From: Candidatus Peregrinibacteria bacterium
Lineage (GTDB): Bacteria; Patescibacteriota; Gracilibacteria; Peribacterales; Peribacteraceae
Direction: 5' to 3'
Length of the DNA: 25,757 bases
Assembly: GCA_016215715.1 (NCBI GenBank)
Contig: JACRIG010000072.1
Span: 1-25,757, forward strand
A program made the position numbers and the translations under genes. The notes under the pieces are model-generated. The model had not been told where the DNA came from and did not search any database. It saw nothing but the letters and a program-made list of their open reading frames with translations. This document shows positions 13,940 through 21,044 of the stretch, piece after piece. Position 1 is the first letter of the stretch; each line of letters starts with the position of its first letter.

Positions 13940-14109
13940 ACTTTCTTTTCTCGGCCAAAGAAAAGAAAGTAGCCCTTCGTCGTCGGCCCCTTCTTTGTCA
14001 CCCCGATGCGGAGACGAGGGGCGGCAAAGAAGGGGCCCGCTCAGGATAAACTCCGAAAAGTTCGCCGCCGGCTGTGCATTCCCGCTGGCCGACCCCCCCG
14101 AGCCGGCGG
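13940..14109. repeat. triple-hairpin intergenic element
   Basis: Three hairpins in a row: 13940-13951 with 13959-13970 (12 bp, loop of 7); 13985-13997 with 14025-14037 (13 bp, its loop holding a further small hairpin); and 14065-14073 with 14101-14109 (9 bp). No gene is seen. It lies downstream of the GT87-like gene and upstream of the hypothetical gene, and looks like a REP/BIME-type repeat. Confidence 0.6.
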
Positions 14110-14126
14110 AGCCCCTCCACCAGCGT

Positions 14127-15323
14127 TTAGCCTCTTGTGATTATCTTTTTATTCAAATAAAGAATTGCAATCAAACCAGCGATACAGAGGTTTCGCAGAT
14201 TCAGCACAATCACAGCCAAAAACGACCGAAAATGCAGCAGATCGTCGTACAGAACAGGATAGATCCAGTGCGTCAGGGCGGCCGTTACAATCGTGAGGCC
14301 GGGGAGGAGCCAGGGCAGGATACGACGGGGATTGTTCAGAAGTTGCTCTGCGTCGTACACAAGGAGAAGCGGAATGATCCAGACAAAATACTGCGGGGAG
14401 AGAACGGGGGTCGTGAACAGGACCCAGAGCAGGGGGAGAAACAAGAAGGAAGGATCAAATGCGGAGCGCATATTTTGCTTTTCGCTCTTGTTCCGGAAGA
14501 AGAGAAAAATCAGACCCGCGACGGTTGTGACGGATGCGATGATGGCAAGAATCGGATGCCCCGTGATCTCGTATGCCTGCGCTGTTGAGTCAATGGTGAG
14601 GATCGTTCCCGAGATTGCTGACCAGAGGAGGAGTGCGCCTGCCCAGCTACTTTCCACCTGAATGCCGCGGACTTCGTGGTAACTGAGCATGTAACTGACG
14701 TTCGCCACCACGGCCTGCGGGCCTATGATCAACAGAGGAATCGCTATGCCGAGGAAGAGTCCGCCGATACATCCGAGCAGCACACCGCTGCGTTTATCAT
14801 TCGGAGATTGCAGCCACAGGAAGGGCAGAACGAGAATCGGGACGATTTTGAGTGAAGCGCTGAGGCCGAGGGAAACGCCGGCAAGGAAATGGCGATTACG
14901 TTCCCATGATTGCCACGTCAGAAAGAGGAGCAGGGCGATAAGGATGTCGTACCGTGCGAGCATAAGTTCATTCCCGAGCAGCGGTATGCAGAGGAGGAGT
15001 GCAGCGGGAAGGAGCGCAGCCTTCCGACGACTTCCCGTCAAAAACGTCCAGAGGCATGAAAGTACGATCGTCAGGAGGAGAAATCCCTTCCACGTATTAT
15101 TGAAAGACACACGAAAGGGATTTTCCTGAAAAATGTAGAAGAGCGCGGATGCGAGCGGCGGATACTCGCTCCTCAGCTCCGCGATCGTCCCGCTCTTCAG
15201 ATCCCGCACCTGCATCCCGATACGGACGAAGGGTCCCATCGTGATGCGCGTCTGCATCGTGACGACCGCAAAAGCACCGATGAAAAGCGCCGTCAGGAAG
15301 CCGGCGATGAAGACGCGCTGCAT
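14127..15323 (-). CDS. GT87-like membrane glycosyltransferase
   Basis: The 398-residue product is a multi-spanning membrane protein with about ten hydrophobic segments. It resembles GT87/DUF2029 polyprenyl-phosphate-dependent mannosyltransferases: an early extracytoplasmic loop with RSEYPPLASALFYIF (the YPPL motif of that family), MLARYDILIALLLFLTW, a SLKIVPILVLPFLWL segment (compare K-xxP in the family) and LSPQYFVWIIPLLL near the end. Such enzymes add sugars to lipid-linked or surface glycans from the outer face of the membrane. The ATG at 15323 is preferred over upstream codons, which lie inside the divergent gene. No SD. It is divergent from the GT-C/TPR gene with only 26 bases between start codons. 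Confidence 0.7.
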   Translation of the reverse strand: MQRVFIAGFLTALFIGAFAVVTMQTRITMGPFVRIGMQVRDLKSGTIAELRSEYPPLASALFYIFQENPFRVSFNNTWKGFLLLTIVLSCLWTFLTGSRRKAALLPAALLLCIPLLGNELMLARYDILIALLLFLTWQSWERNRHFLAGVSLGLSASLKIVPILVLPFLWLQSPNDKRSGVLLGCIGGLFLGIAIPLLIIGPQAVVANVSYMLSYHEVRGIQVESSWAGALLLWSAISGTILTIDSTAQAYEITGHPILAIIASVTTVAGLIFLFFRNKSEKQNMRSAFDPSFLFLPLLWVLFTTPVLSPQYFVWIIPLLLVYDAEQLLNNPRRILPWLLPGLTIVTAALTHWIYPVLYDDLLHFRSFLAVIVLNLRNLCIAGLIAILYLNKKIITRG

Positions 15324-15333
15324 AAACAGAAAA

Positions 15334-15343
15334 AGTGTACCAT
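15334..15343. promoter_or_regulatory. overlapping back-to-back -10 boxes of the glycosyltransferase pair
   Basis: Minus strand: TACACT (15339-15334) preceded by TGG, giving a start near 15327, four bases before the ATG. Plus strand: TACCAT (15338-15343), giving a start at 15350, the A of the ATG. The -35 regions would lie inside the opposite gene. Confidence 0.4.
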
Positions 15344-15349
15344 GGCCGT

Positions 15350-17023
15350 ATGCGGCTTTTTTCTGACAGACAGAAACTCCACTCATTCCTGCTGATCGGG
15401 ACCATCGTGCTCCTCGGCGCTTTTCTCTACCTTCCCTCAATCGGGAACCAGTTCGTCAGCTGGGACGATGAAATGCTCATCTATGGCAATCCTTGGTTGC
15501 GCGCGCTAAACATCAGCACCATCACCCACATCTTCACCCACTTCGACCCCGAACTCTACGACCCGCTGACACTGTTTGCGTGGCAGGCGATCGTTGCAGT
15601 CGCAGGATTTCAGCCGGTCGCTTTCCATCTGGCGAGTCTGCTTCTCTTCCTCGGGAGCACGGTCCTTGTTTTCGTCATTACAGAGAGGCTCACGAAGAAC
15701 CGCACCACGGCGGTGATTGTGACGCTTCTGTGGGCCCTGCATCCGCTCAACGCGGCCGCGGTGCTGTGGGCGAGTGCATTCAAAGACGTCCTATCGTCGT
15801 TCTTCTTTCTGAGCTCACTTTTGACTTACCTTTATTTTCGCGGCAGCGGCGCGCGGAGCACGTATGTTTTCAGCATCCTGCTTTTCCTTCCGGGGCTGCT
15901 CTCCAAAGTGTCGGTCGTTTTTCTGCCGCTGATCCTCATTCTGATTGATCTCCTGCAGAAGCGAAGACTCACCCGCGGAGCGATCGTCGAAAAGATTCCC
16001 TACGTTCTGCTGAGCATTCTCTTTCTCATCATCGCATTTTTCGGGAAAGGCCAGACCATCGCGTCGCTCACCGCAGCCGAAACAATGGCGCTGTCGCTGC
16101 GCGCGATTCTCTTCAGCGCACTTCATATTGTCTGGCCATGGCCGCTTGCGATCATCTATCCGGTCACCACGCCGGTCCATCTCGTGAGCCTGCCTACGGC
16201 CCTCTCAGGGCTCGCAGGCGTCGCCTTTCTTCTGATTGCTATCTTGCTACGTAGGCGCGTTCCATGGCTCTCCTTCGGGCTCCTCTGGTTTCTGATCCTC
16301 CTTGTTCCAAGCTTCGCGACTTTCCTGAAGGGCACCGGCGTCACACTCACGTCCGACCAGTATTTGATGCTGCCGATGATCGGGATCCTCCTGCCGCTCG
16401 CGGTGGCACTCACCCGTCTTGCGCAGCGCCGGCGAGCCATTGCAATCGTCTGCATGCTAATCGTTCTTCTTCCTCTCAGTCTCGTCACGGCGTCGCGCGG
16501 GCGGGTGTGGCGAGACAGCATCAGTCTCTACCGTGACACCATCGCGCACTTTCCGGACGTCATCGCGATGCACTACAACCTCGGACTTGCCTATTCCCAC
16601 GTGCGGGATTTTCCGATGGCGCTGAGCGAGTTCGACCGTGTCCTCGCGCTGGACCCCGCGCATGCCGCGGCGCATACGGATAAAGGATACGTGTTCCAGC
16701 TGCAGGGGAAGAAAGAGGATGCGATGAAAGAATTTCGCACTGCGATCGCGCTCGACGCCCGCAGTAGCGAAGCGCATAACAACATCGGTACGCTCTTCTT
16801 TGACGCGTATCAGTACGACAAGGCGATTGCGGAGTTTGAGGCCGCCGTTGCAATCAATCCGCGCTACGTGCAGGCATGGAATAACCTTGCTGCCGCCTAC
16901 GGCAAAGTCGGGAAGCACCGCGAAGGCCTGATGGCGATGCGTTCGGCATTCCTGCTGGATCCCTCGAAGACAGCGCAGGTGAAGCAGATCGATGAAACAC
17001 TCGCGGCGCAGCAACAAAAGTAA
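15350..17023 (+). CDS. GT-C glycosyltransferase with C-terminal TPR repeats
   Basis: The 557-residue product combines a membrane GT-C domain with a soluble TPR domain, like the TMTC-type O-mannosyltransferases and similar bacterial proteins. An extracytoplasmic loop after the first helix carries the acidic pair Asp39-Asp40 (FVSWDDEMLIYGNPW), the usual site of metal or sugar-phosphate contact. About nine to ten further hydrophobic helices follow to residue 390. At the end are four TPRs (about 405-540), with motifs such as HYNLGLAYSHVRDFPMALSEF and NNIGTLFFDAYQYDKAIAEF. It probably transfers a sugar from a polyprenyl carrier to a surface protein or glycan. The ATG at 15350 is preferred to a GTG at 15335, because a leaderless start fits there. 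Confidence 0.8.
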   Translation: MRLFSDRQKLHSFLLIGTIVLLGAFLYLPSIGNQFVSWDDEMLIYGNPWLRALNISTITHIFTHFDPELYDPLTLFAWQAIVAVAGFQPVAFHLASLLLFLGSTVLVFVITERLTKNRTTAVIVTLLWALHPLNAAAVLWASAFKDVLSSFFFLSSLLTYLYFRGSGARSTYVFSILLFLPGLLSKVSVVFLPLILILIDLLQKRRLTRGAIVEKIPYVLLSILFLIIAFFGKGQTIASLTAAETMALSLRAILFSALHIVWPWPLAIIYPVTTPVHLVSLPTALSGLAGVAFLLIAILLRRRVPWLSFGLLWFLILLVPSFATFLKGTGVTLTSDQYLMLPMIGILLPLAVALTRLAQRRRAIAIVCMLIVLLPLSLVTASRGRVWRDSISLYRDTIAHFPDVIAMHYNLGLAYSHVRDFPMALSEFDRVLALDPAHAAAHTDKGYVFQLQGKKEDAMKEFRTAIALDARSSEAHNNIGTLFFDAYQYDKAIAEFEAAVAINPRYVQAWNNLAAAYGKVGKHREGLMAMRSAFLLDPSKTAQVKQIDETLAAQQQK

Positions 17024-17058
17024 TACTGCACACACCTGCGAGCTCCAAAACCGATGAA

Positions 17059-17086
17059 GAGCACCCAGTGTGAAAACCGGGTGCTC
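17059..17086. terminator. hairpin between convergent genes
   Basis: A perfect 8-bp stem (17059-17066 with 17079-17086) and a 12-base loop lie between the ends of the GT-C/TPR gene and the DUF1573-like gene. There is no T-tract on either side, so termination strength is uncertain. Confidence 0.4.
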
Positions 17087-17101
17087 AGGGGCAGGAATAA
17101 T

Positions 17102-17557
17102 TCAGGGGCGTTCATTGGCGACGCCCTCCAGATCGAATCTGATCCAACGGGTGTTTCCCTCAGGATCTTCGACCTTCAGATGGAACATCTGGTCGAAGTT
17201 TCCCGCGCCTTGCGTTTCACACTCAACGACAATGTGTACGCTTTCGCCGGGTCGCAGAGTGATCGGCAAATCTCTCGCACGGAGAGTGTGGACATTCCAC
17301 TCTCAGCACGCTTTACCGAAGCTCACGATCCGTGCCGGTCGCCGCACATCCGTGTTGCGCGCGACGATCACGAATGTGAATTTTTCTTCTGCAGGGACGT
17401 CTTTGAGTTCGATTTTTACGCGATCGAATTCAATCGTTCCTGCCTCCACGGGTTCACATTCATTCGTGGAGTCGGGGAAGAAGAAAAATAGTCCCACGAA
17501 GACAACGGAAGGCGCAAACAGAATCAGGGACGCGAGCATTTTTGGCCAGTGACGCAT
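17102..17557 (-). pseudogene. DUF1573-like secreted protein interrupted by an in-frame TGA
   Basis: The first 84 codons encode a signal or membrane segment (residues 7-27) and a strand-rich domain (TIEFDRVKIELKDVPAEEKF) ending in VSFGKAC. A TGA at 17305-17303 follows. The same frame then continues for 66 sense codons (EWNVHTLRARDLPIT, LRPGESVHIVVECE, FHLKVEDPEGNTRWI) to a TGA at 17104-17102. The parts together read as one Ig-like domain of the DUF1573 kind, in which a Cys-containing turn precedes LP-xT-xxPGES. The break falls in that turn. An ideal SD (AAAGGAG) lies six bases before the ATG. Other genes here end in TGA, so general recoding is unlikely. It may be a nonsense mutation, a sequencing error, or local readthrough. 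Confidence 0.7.
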
Positions 17558-17691
17558 GATGGCTCCTTTGTATGATTCGACAATAAATTCGTCCGGAAGG
17601 TTTCCTCATTCCTGCCGGTGCTGCAAAGGTGCAGTGGGTTCACTATCTGCCTGCACGGGTGGTTTGTCCAAAGCATATGGAGCGATCTGCG

Positions 17692-17710
17692 TACCCGTTC
17701 TGACCGGGTA
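17692..17710 (+). other. small hairpin in the 17558-17806 gap
   Basis: TACCCG (17692-17697) pairs with CGGGTA (17705-17710) around a 7-base loop, followed by an A+T-rich stretch. Possibly a weak terminator. I see no convincing gene in the rest of this 250-base gap. Confidence 0.3.
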
Positions 17711-17764
17711 TAGAACCTATTTTATGCCTTTCCGAAGAGCAAAAGTCGCATAGGCCCAAAGAAT

Positions 17765-17793
17765 TTGGAACACATGCACTCTGTGTGTAGTAT
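17765..17793 (+). promoter_or_regulatory. promoter of the coiled-coil gene
   Basis: TTGGAA (17765-17770), 17-base spacer, TAGTAT (17788-17793). Predicted start near 17800, seven bases before the ATG. Confidence 0.6.
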
Positions 17794-17806
17794 CGTGGGT
17801 CCATAT

Positions 17807-18082
17807 ATGAAAAAGAATCCGACATCAAAGGCCAGAGGAATTACACTTCGCGATGTAATTGCGCACATTCAGGCGATGCGAAATGATCTGTCCGGAAGAA
17901 TGGATCGACTTGAAATAAGAATGGACCGTCTGGAAGTACAAATGGTGTCTCTGACGAAAGAGGTCAGAATGACCCAAATGCAGGCCGGCAATCTTGACGG
18001 GAGATTGGATGACATCGAAATCAATCATCTTCCGAAAATCGAGAGGAAAGTATTTGGCCGGCTGATTGCGGGGAGGAAATGA
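17807..18082 (+). CDS. small coiled-coil protein, unknown function
   Basis: A 91-residue product with a basic N-terminus (MKKNPTSKARGITLRDV), then about 45 residues of heptad pattern (RMDRLEIRMDRLEVQMVSL, TKEVRMTQMQAGNLDGRLD) that should form a coiled coil, and a basic end (FGRLIAGRK). Small proteins of this build are common in Patescibacteria and often have no assigned role. The ATG at 17807 is chosen because the promoter's start point is at about 17800; a longer in-frame start at 17765 would overlap the -35 box. No SD. Confidence 0.65.
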   Translation: MKKNPTSKARGITLRDVIAHIQAMRNDLSGRMDRLEIRMDRLEVQMVSLTKEVRMTQMQAGNLDGRLDDIEINHLPKIERKVFGRLIAGRK

Positions 18083-18173
18083 TAGGTGCACTCTGAATGC
18101 GGGAATCATCTGAAATATGCAGCATTCACAATATGCAGTGAATACGCACATTTTCGTGCAAATTCACAGTACA

Positions 18174-18202
18174 TGGACCGTATTCTTTATCTGCTGTAGA
18201 TT
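18174..18202 (+). promoter_or_regulatory. promoter of the hypothetical gene at 18211
   Basis: TGGACC (18174-18179), 17-base spacer, TAGATT (18197-18202). Predicted start near 18209, two bases before the ATG. Confidence 0.4.
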
Positions 18203-18210
18203 GCTTCGCC

Positions 18211-18915
18211 ATGCATCACTCCGACGCCCAAAAAAGGCATGAAACATTGATCCATTCTGATTACTCGGTACAGCCTGACGCCGTGAGATTTTTTGATCTT
18301 GGCATTTACGAAGTTCTGGAACAATTTTCATTGCAACTGAAACAGATGAACAATGAGACCGACAACAAGAGAGACCACGTCGCTTTTCGGTGCGACAGTC
18401 TCGGAGATATCTTCACTGTGCACGTTCCGAAATCCATTGAACAATGCACATGTAATAATCTCGGAAAAACAGTGAGGGTCACCGTTCCCCGCTCCGTTCA
18501 GGATTGTGTACACGCCGCTTGTGTTGCTCTTCTGCTCCGCATCGACCGCATGTATACAGAACTCGAAAATACACCTGAAGATGTTCGAAGCGCATGTCGG
18601 GGAAAGAAAGAAGTGTGGGAAGCTTTAAATCGATGTCTGCGTAAACGTCCATCTGGATCAGAGAAGAAAGAGGATCCGAACAAGCCGAATGCAGGGGGTG
18701 TTCTTTATGACGTAACGATGAGTCAAGCAGATGCGTTCGTTGAGGTTCAATGGGACATGCCGGCGACGAAAAACGGGCACATCGAACTACTCGATCCGAA
18801 TGTGGGGAACATCCTTGTACAGGCAGGCCTGAAAAAGGGAGATAGCTTCACGTGCACGCTGCAAACTACACATGGACAATCCACGGGAATCTCGAATGTA
18901 AAACGTGCGAAATAG
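18211..18915 (+). CDS. hypothetical protein
   Basis: A 234-residue soluble protein that I cannot assign. Near residues 60-100 two similar segments occur: HVPKSIEQCTCNNLG and TVPRSVQDCVHAAC, each V-P-[KR]-S-[IV]-[EQ]-x-C. This looks like an internal duplication or a Cys-based metal site. A helical middle (LLLRIDRMYTELENTPEDVR) and a charged linker (KRPSGSEKKEDPNKPN) lead to a beta-rich C-terminal part (DAFVEVQWDMPATKNGHIEL). There is no signal peptide or membrane segment. The gene is somewhat richer in A and T than the core genes. It stands alone, with a near-leaderless start. The 181 bases between its stop and the tRNA hold no gene I can see. Confidence 0.65.
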   Translation: MHHSDAQKRHETLIHSDYSVQPDAVRFFDLGIYEVLEQFSLQLKQMNNETDNKRDHVAFRCDSLGDIFTVHVPKSIEQCTCNNLGKTVRVTVPRSVQDCVHAACVALLLRIDRMYTELENTPEDVRSACRGKKEVWEALNRCLRKRPSGSEKKEDPNKPNAGGVLYDVTMSQADAFVEVQWDMPATKNGHIELLDPNVGNILVQAGLKKGDSFTCTLQTTHGQSTGISNVKRAK

Positions 18916-19015
18916 TTAAGTGTATGTCGTGCTTTTACCAAGGAACATAAAGGATCACTGAACGCACCACGGGGACAGGAAAATTGCTGCTCTCACCACA
19001 TAAATGTATTTTCTT

Positions 19016-19043
19016 TTGGTAGTGCGCTGATTATCTGTACACT
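19016..19043 (+). promoter_or_regulatory. possible promoter of tRNA-Thr
   Basis: TTGGTA (19016-19021), 16-base spacer, TACACT (19038-19043), about 50 bases before the tRNA. Confidence 0.3.
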
Positions 19044-19096
19044 GGGCCAAGTATTCGGTTCTGGGTACAGTAAGAACGGGTACAGCATGTGTAAAT

Positions 19097-19171
19097 GCCG
19101 CCTTAGCTCAGTGGTAGAGCATCGGTATCGTAAACCGAGGGTCCGGGGTTCAAATCCCCGAGGCGGCTCCA
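19097..19171 (+). tRNA. tRNA-Thr (anticodon CGU, reads ACG)
   Basis: A full cloverleaf: 7-bp acceptor stem (19097-19103 with 19161-19167), D arm GCTC/GAGC, anticodon stem TCGGT/ACCGA with the loop ATCGTAA (anticodon C19129-G-T19131), T arm with GGTTCAAATCC, and a 3' CCA encoded in the DNA (19169-19171). The CGU anticodon serves the Thr codon ACG. The 3' end also forms the start of an inverted repeat. Confidence 0.95.
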
Positions 19172-19243
19172 CGTAAAATCGCTCGCAGCGAAGCGAGAAG
19201 CTATTTTACGTGCCCCGTGGCGAGCGTAGCGAGTTTTACGGGG
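19170..19243. repeat. nested inverted repeats overlapping the tRNA 3' end
   Basis: CACGTAAAAT (19170-19179) pairs with ATTTTACGTG (19203-19212); the loop holds a CTCGC/GCGAG hairpin. A second hairpin, CCCCGT with ACGGGG (19213-19218 and 19238-19243), holds the word GCGAGCGTAGCGAG and repeats TTTTACG. The first arm includes the last two bases of the tRNA CCA end. Confidence 0.6.
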
Positions 19244-19257
19244 CTGCTTGCGATCAC

Positions 19258-19286
19258 GTGGCGCGGCCACCGGCATTTTAATTTTT
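19258..19286 (+). terminator. terminator-like hairpin after the tRNA
   Basis: A 5-bp G+C stem (19258-19262 with 19266-19270, loop GCG) followed after a few bases by the T-rich stretch 19275-19286. It probably ends the tRNA transcript just before dprA. Confidence 0.4.
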
Positions 19287-19288
19287 GC

Positions 19289-19294
19289 TAGACT
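19289..19294 (+). promoter_or_regulatory. extended -10 box placing dprA transcription at its ATG
   Basis: TAGACT preceded by TGC. The expected start, seven bases downstream, is 19301, the A of the dprA start codon. Confidence 0.5.
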
Positions 19295-19300
19295 CTTTTC

Positions 19301-20386
19301 ATGGATCAAAAGACAGCCCTTCTTTGGTGGCAGCTCAATGTGCTGAGCAAGCGCAGGTACGAGGCGATTCTGGAGGTGTATGGATCGCTTGATGAGGCCT
19401 CGAAACACGTTGGGGAAGAATTTCTGCGCGGGCTCGGTGTACGGGATGATGCTGTCCGCGCGGCACTCATCCGGCTGGAAACATTCGATGCGGATACAAT
19501 GGCGAAGAAACTGATTGAGAAAGAAGTCACGCTTCTCTCCATCGACGACGAAGCGTTTCCGGCGATTCTCCGTCAGATGGGGGATCCGCCGATATTCCTG
19601 TCGTACCTGGGAGATTTGTCCTGTCTCACACAGCCATTGATTGCGGTTGTCGGGACGCGCGGGATGACTGCGTACGGGAGACGTGTGGTCGGGGAATTCG
19701 TCCCGCGCTTTGTGCAGGCGGGGTGCGTGACCGTGAGCGGGCTGGCGCAGGGGATTGATACGGTGGTTGCGCAGGAAACACTCCGTGCCGGCGGCCGGAC
19801 GGTGGCGGTGCTGGGGCACGGGCTCGGGAATATTTTCCCGACGAACAACGTGAAACTCGCAGACGAGATTCTTGAGAAAGGCGGACTGCTCCTCAGCGAA
19901 TTCCCCATCGACATGTCCCCGGATTTCTACACGTTCCCCTCACGCAACAGGCTCATCGCGGGCTTGGGGCTCGGCACATTGGTCATCGAGGCGCCCGCGA
20001 AAAGCGGGGCGCTGATCACCGCCGAACTGGCACTGGACTACGACCGCGACGTCTTTGCCGTGCCCGGTCCGCTGTTTGATCCGAATGCGGTAGGGGTCAA
20101 TGACCTGATTGCCCGCGGACTTGCACGATTGGTGACGGCTCCCGACGACGTTCTGCGGGAGATCGGGATTGTCGCACCTGACGGAGCTCAGGCGACCTCC
20201 TCCTACACCCCCGAAACGGAGGACGAAAAGAAGGTCTGGAAGGCGCTGACGACGATGCCCCAGCCGGTGGATGATCTGGTCGTGGCCTCGGGGCTTCCTG
20301 CTCCGGCCGTGGCGGCTACGCTGACGATGATGGAGCTAGCCGGAGTGACCAAAAAGGTGGGGGCGGGGAGGTGGGTGCGGGGGTGA
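19301..20386 (+). CDS. dprA: DNA processing protein DprA
   Basis: DprA binds incoming single-stranded DNA and loads RecA during natural transformation. The 361-residue product has an N-terminal SAM-like part (to about residue 65), the Rossmann-like DprA domain with IAVVGTRGMTAYG, VSGLAQGIDTVV, AVLGHGLGNIFPTNN, FPSRNRLIAGL and KSGALITAELAL, and a C-terminal winged helix (about 300-361: EKKVWKALTTMPQPVDDLV). All family landmarks are present and the length is normal. The ATG at 19301 coincides with the predicted start of transcription (leaderless). No other competence gene is in the window. Confidence 0.95.
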   Translation: MDQKTALLWWQLNVLSKRRYEAILEVYGSLDEASKHVGEEFLRGLGVRDDAVRAALIRLETFDADTMAKKLIEKEVTLLSIDDEAFPAILRQMGDPPIFLSYLGDLSCLTQPLIAVVGTRGMTAYGRRVVGEFVPRFVQAGCVTVSGLAQGIDTVVAQETLRAGGRTVAVLGHGLGNIFPTNNVKLADEILEKGGLLLSEFPIDMSPDFYTFPSRNRLIAGLGLGTLVIEAPAKSGALITAELALDYDRDVFAVPGPLFDPNAVGVNDLIARGLARLVTAPDDVLREIGIVAPDGAQATSSYTPETEDEKKVWKALTTMPQPVDDLVVASGLPAPAVAATLTMMELAGVTKKVGAGRWVRG

Positions 20387-20388
20387 AA

Positions 20389-20420
20389 TTACGGGTTACG
20401 GGTTAGCTGGTTACGGGTTA
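20389..20420 (-). repeat. TTACGGG tandem tract after dprA
   Basis: Copies of TTACGGG interrupted by TTAGCTGG; on the minus strand this reads AACCCGTAACCCGTAA, like the tract before rplQ. Confidence 0.7.
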
Positions 20421-20474
20421 TTGGGTATTTCTTTGGGCTCAAAGGGAGGAGCCTGGGCTCATAGGGAAAAACCT

Positions 20475-20495
20475 CCTTCTCCCAGTGGGAGAAGG
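20475..20495. repeat. TCTCCCAGTGGGAGA hairpin repeat
   Basis: Two 10-base arms (20475-20484 and 20486-20495) around a central G. The following GTCGGGATGAGGG completes a form resembling the short G/C-rich hairpin repeat seen between genes of many bacteria. It sits between the convergent dprA and DUF192 genes and may also act as a bidirectional terminator. Confidence 0.55.
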
Positions 20496-20531
20496 TCGGG
20501 ATGAGGGGAGTGGGTGTCAGGGAGAGAGGAT

Positions 20532-21044
20532 TTAAGGAATTTTTATCCTCCACCCCACCCCAACCCCATGATTGTCGGTAAATCCGGCAGCCACTTCCAG
20601 TGCCGACAGGGCCTCTCCCTGAGAGGAATAGGTTGTGCAGGGGTCGGCGGTGCAGGGGGTCATCGTGGCAAAAGACACAAAATTCCCGGTGGTATCGAAG
20701 AAGAGAACATCGAGGGGAATCAGGGTATTTTTCATCCAGAAAGTCAGCTGCCGTGGCTCTGAAAAGGTGAAGAGCATGCCGCTGTCTGGCGCAAGAGCGG
20801 TCCGGTACATCAGCCCCTGCTCCTGCTCCGACGGCGTTGCGGCAATTTCGGCGTGGACGATGAGAGTTTCTCCGGAGGGACTGATCAGGTGAATATCCTG
20901 AACCGGCAGCTGAGCAATGTGCGAAGATGCGGACGAAGATTCCTGAGCCGATGAGGGAACCGATCCCTGAGCGGATTCCTGCGTTGCACTCCGCGCGCAT
21001 CCGGCGAGAAAGAGAATGCCGGCAAAAAGAAGTACGCGTTTCAT
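20532..21044 (-). CDS. DUF192 lipoprotein
   Basis: The 170-residue product begins with a lipoprotein signal; the lipobox LAGC ends at Cys16. A Ser/Gln/Ala-rich linker (about 17-50) follows, then a DUF192 domain with LIVHAEIAATPSEQEQGLMYR, GMLFTFSEPRQLTFWMKNT and IPLDVLFFDTTGNFV. Members are small secreted or membrane-attached proteins of unclear function. An insertion with two Cys (TPCTADPC) suggests a disulphide. The ATG overlaps the rpe stop codon (ATGA), so it is the last gene of the rpiB-rpe run. Confidence 0.85.
   Translation of the reverse strand: MKRVLLFAGILFLAGCARSATQESAQGSVPSSAQESSSASSHIAQLPVQDIHLISPSGETLIVHAEIAATPSEQEQGLMYRTALAPDSGMLFTFSEPRQLTFWMKNTLIPLDVLFFDTTGNFVSFATMTPCTADPCTTYSSQGEALSALEVAAGFTDNHGVGVGWRIKIP

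Noticed and set aside
17303..17305. Genome-wide reassignment of TGA (as in Absconditabacteria or Gracilibacteria)
   Set aside because: map, infA, rpoA, rplQ, rplM and others end at TGA exactly where the families end, so TGA is a working stop codon.
17281..17305. Selenocysteine insertion element after the TGA
   Set aside because: A hairpin exists, but its loop and its distance from the TGA do not match the bacterial SECIS pattern; kept only as a possibility.
17054..17491. 145-codon plus-strand frame opposite the DUF1573-like gene
   Set aside because: The minus strand has an SD, a signal segment and a domain-like pattern on both sides of the TGA; the plus frame starts inside a hairpin and shows nothing recognisable.
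17556..17828. Small frames on both strands in the gap before the coiled-coil gene
   Set aside because: Short, without SD or leaderless promoter fit, and without recognisable composition.
19103..19819. 238-codon minus-strand frame running through the tRNA into dprA
   Set aside because: It would be antisense to both a certain tRNA and dprA, and shows no family motif.
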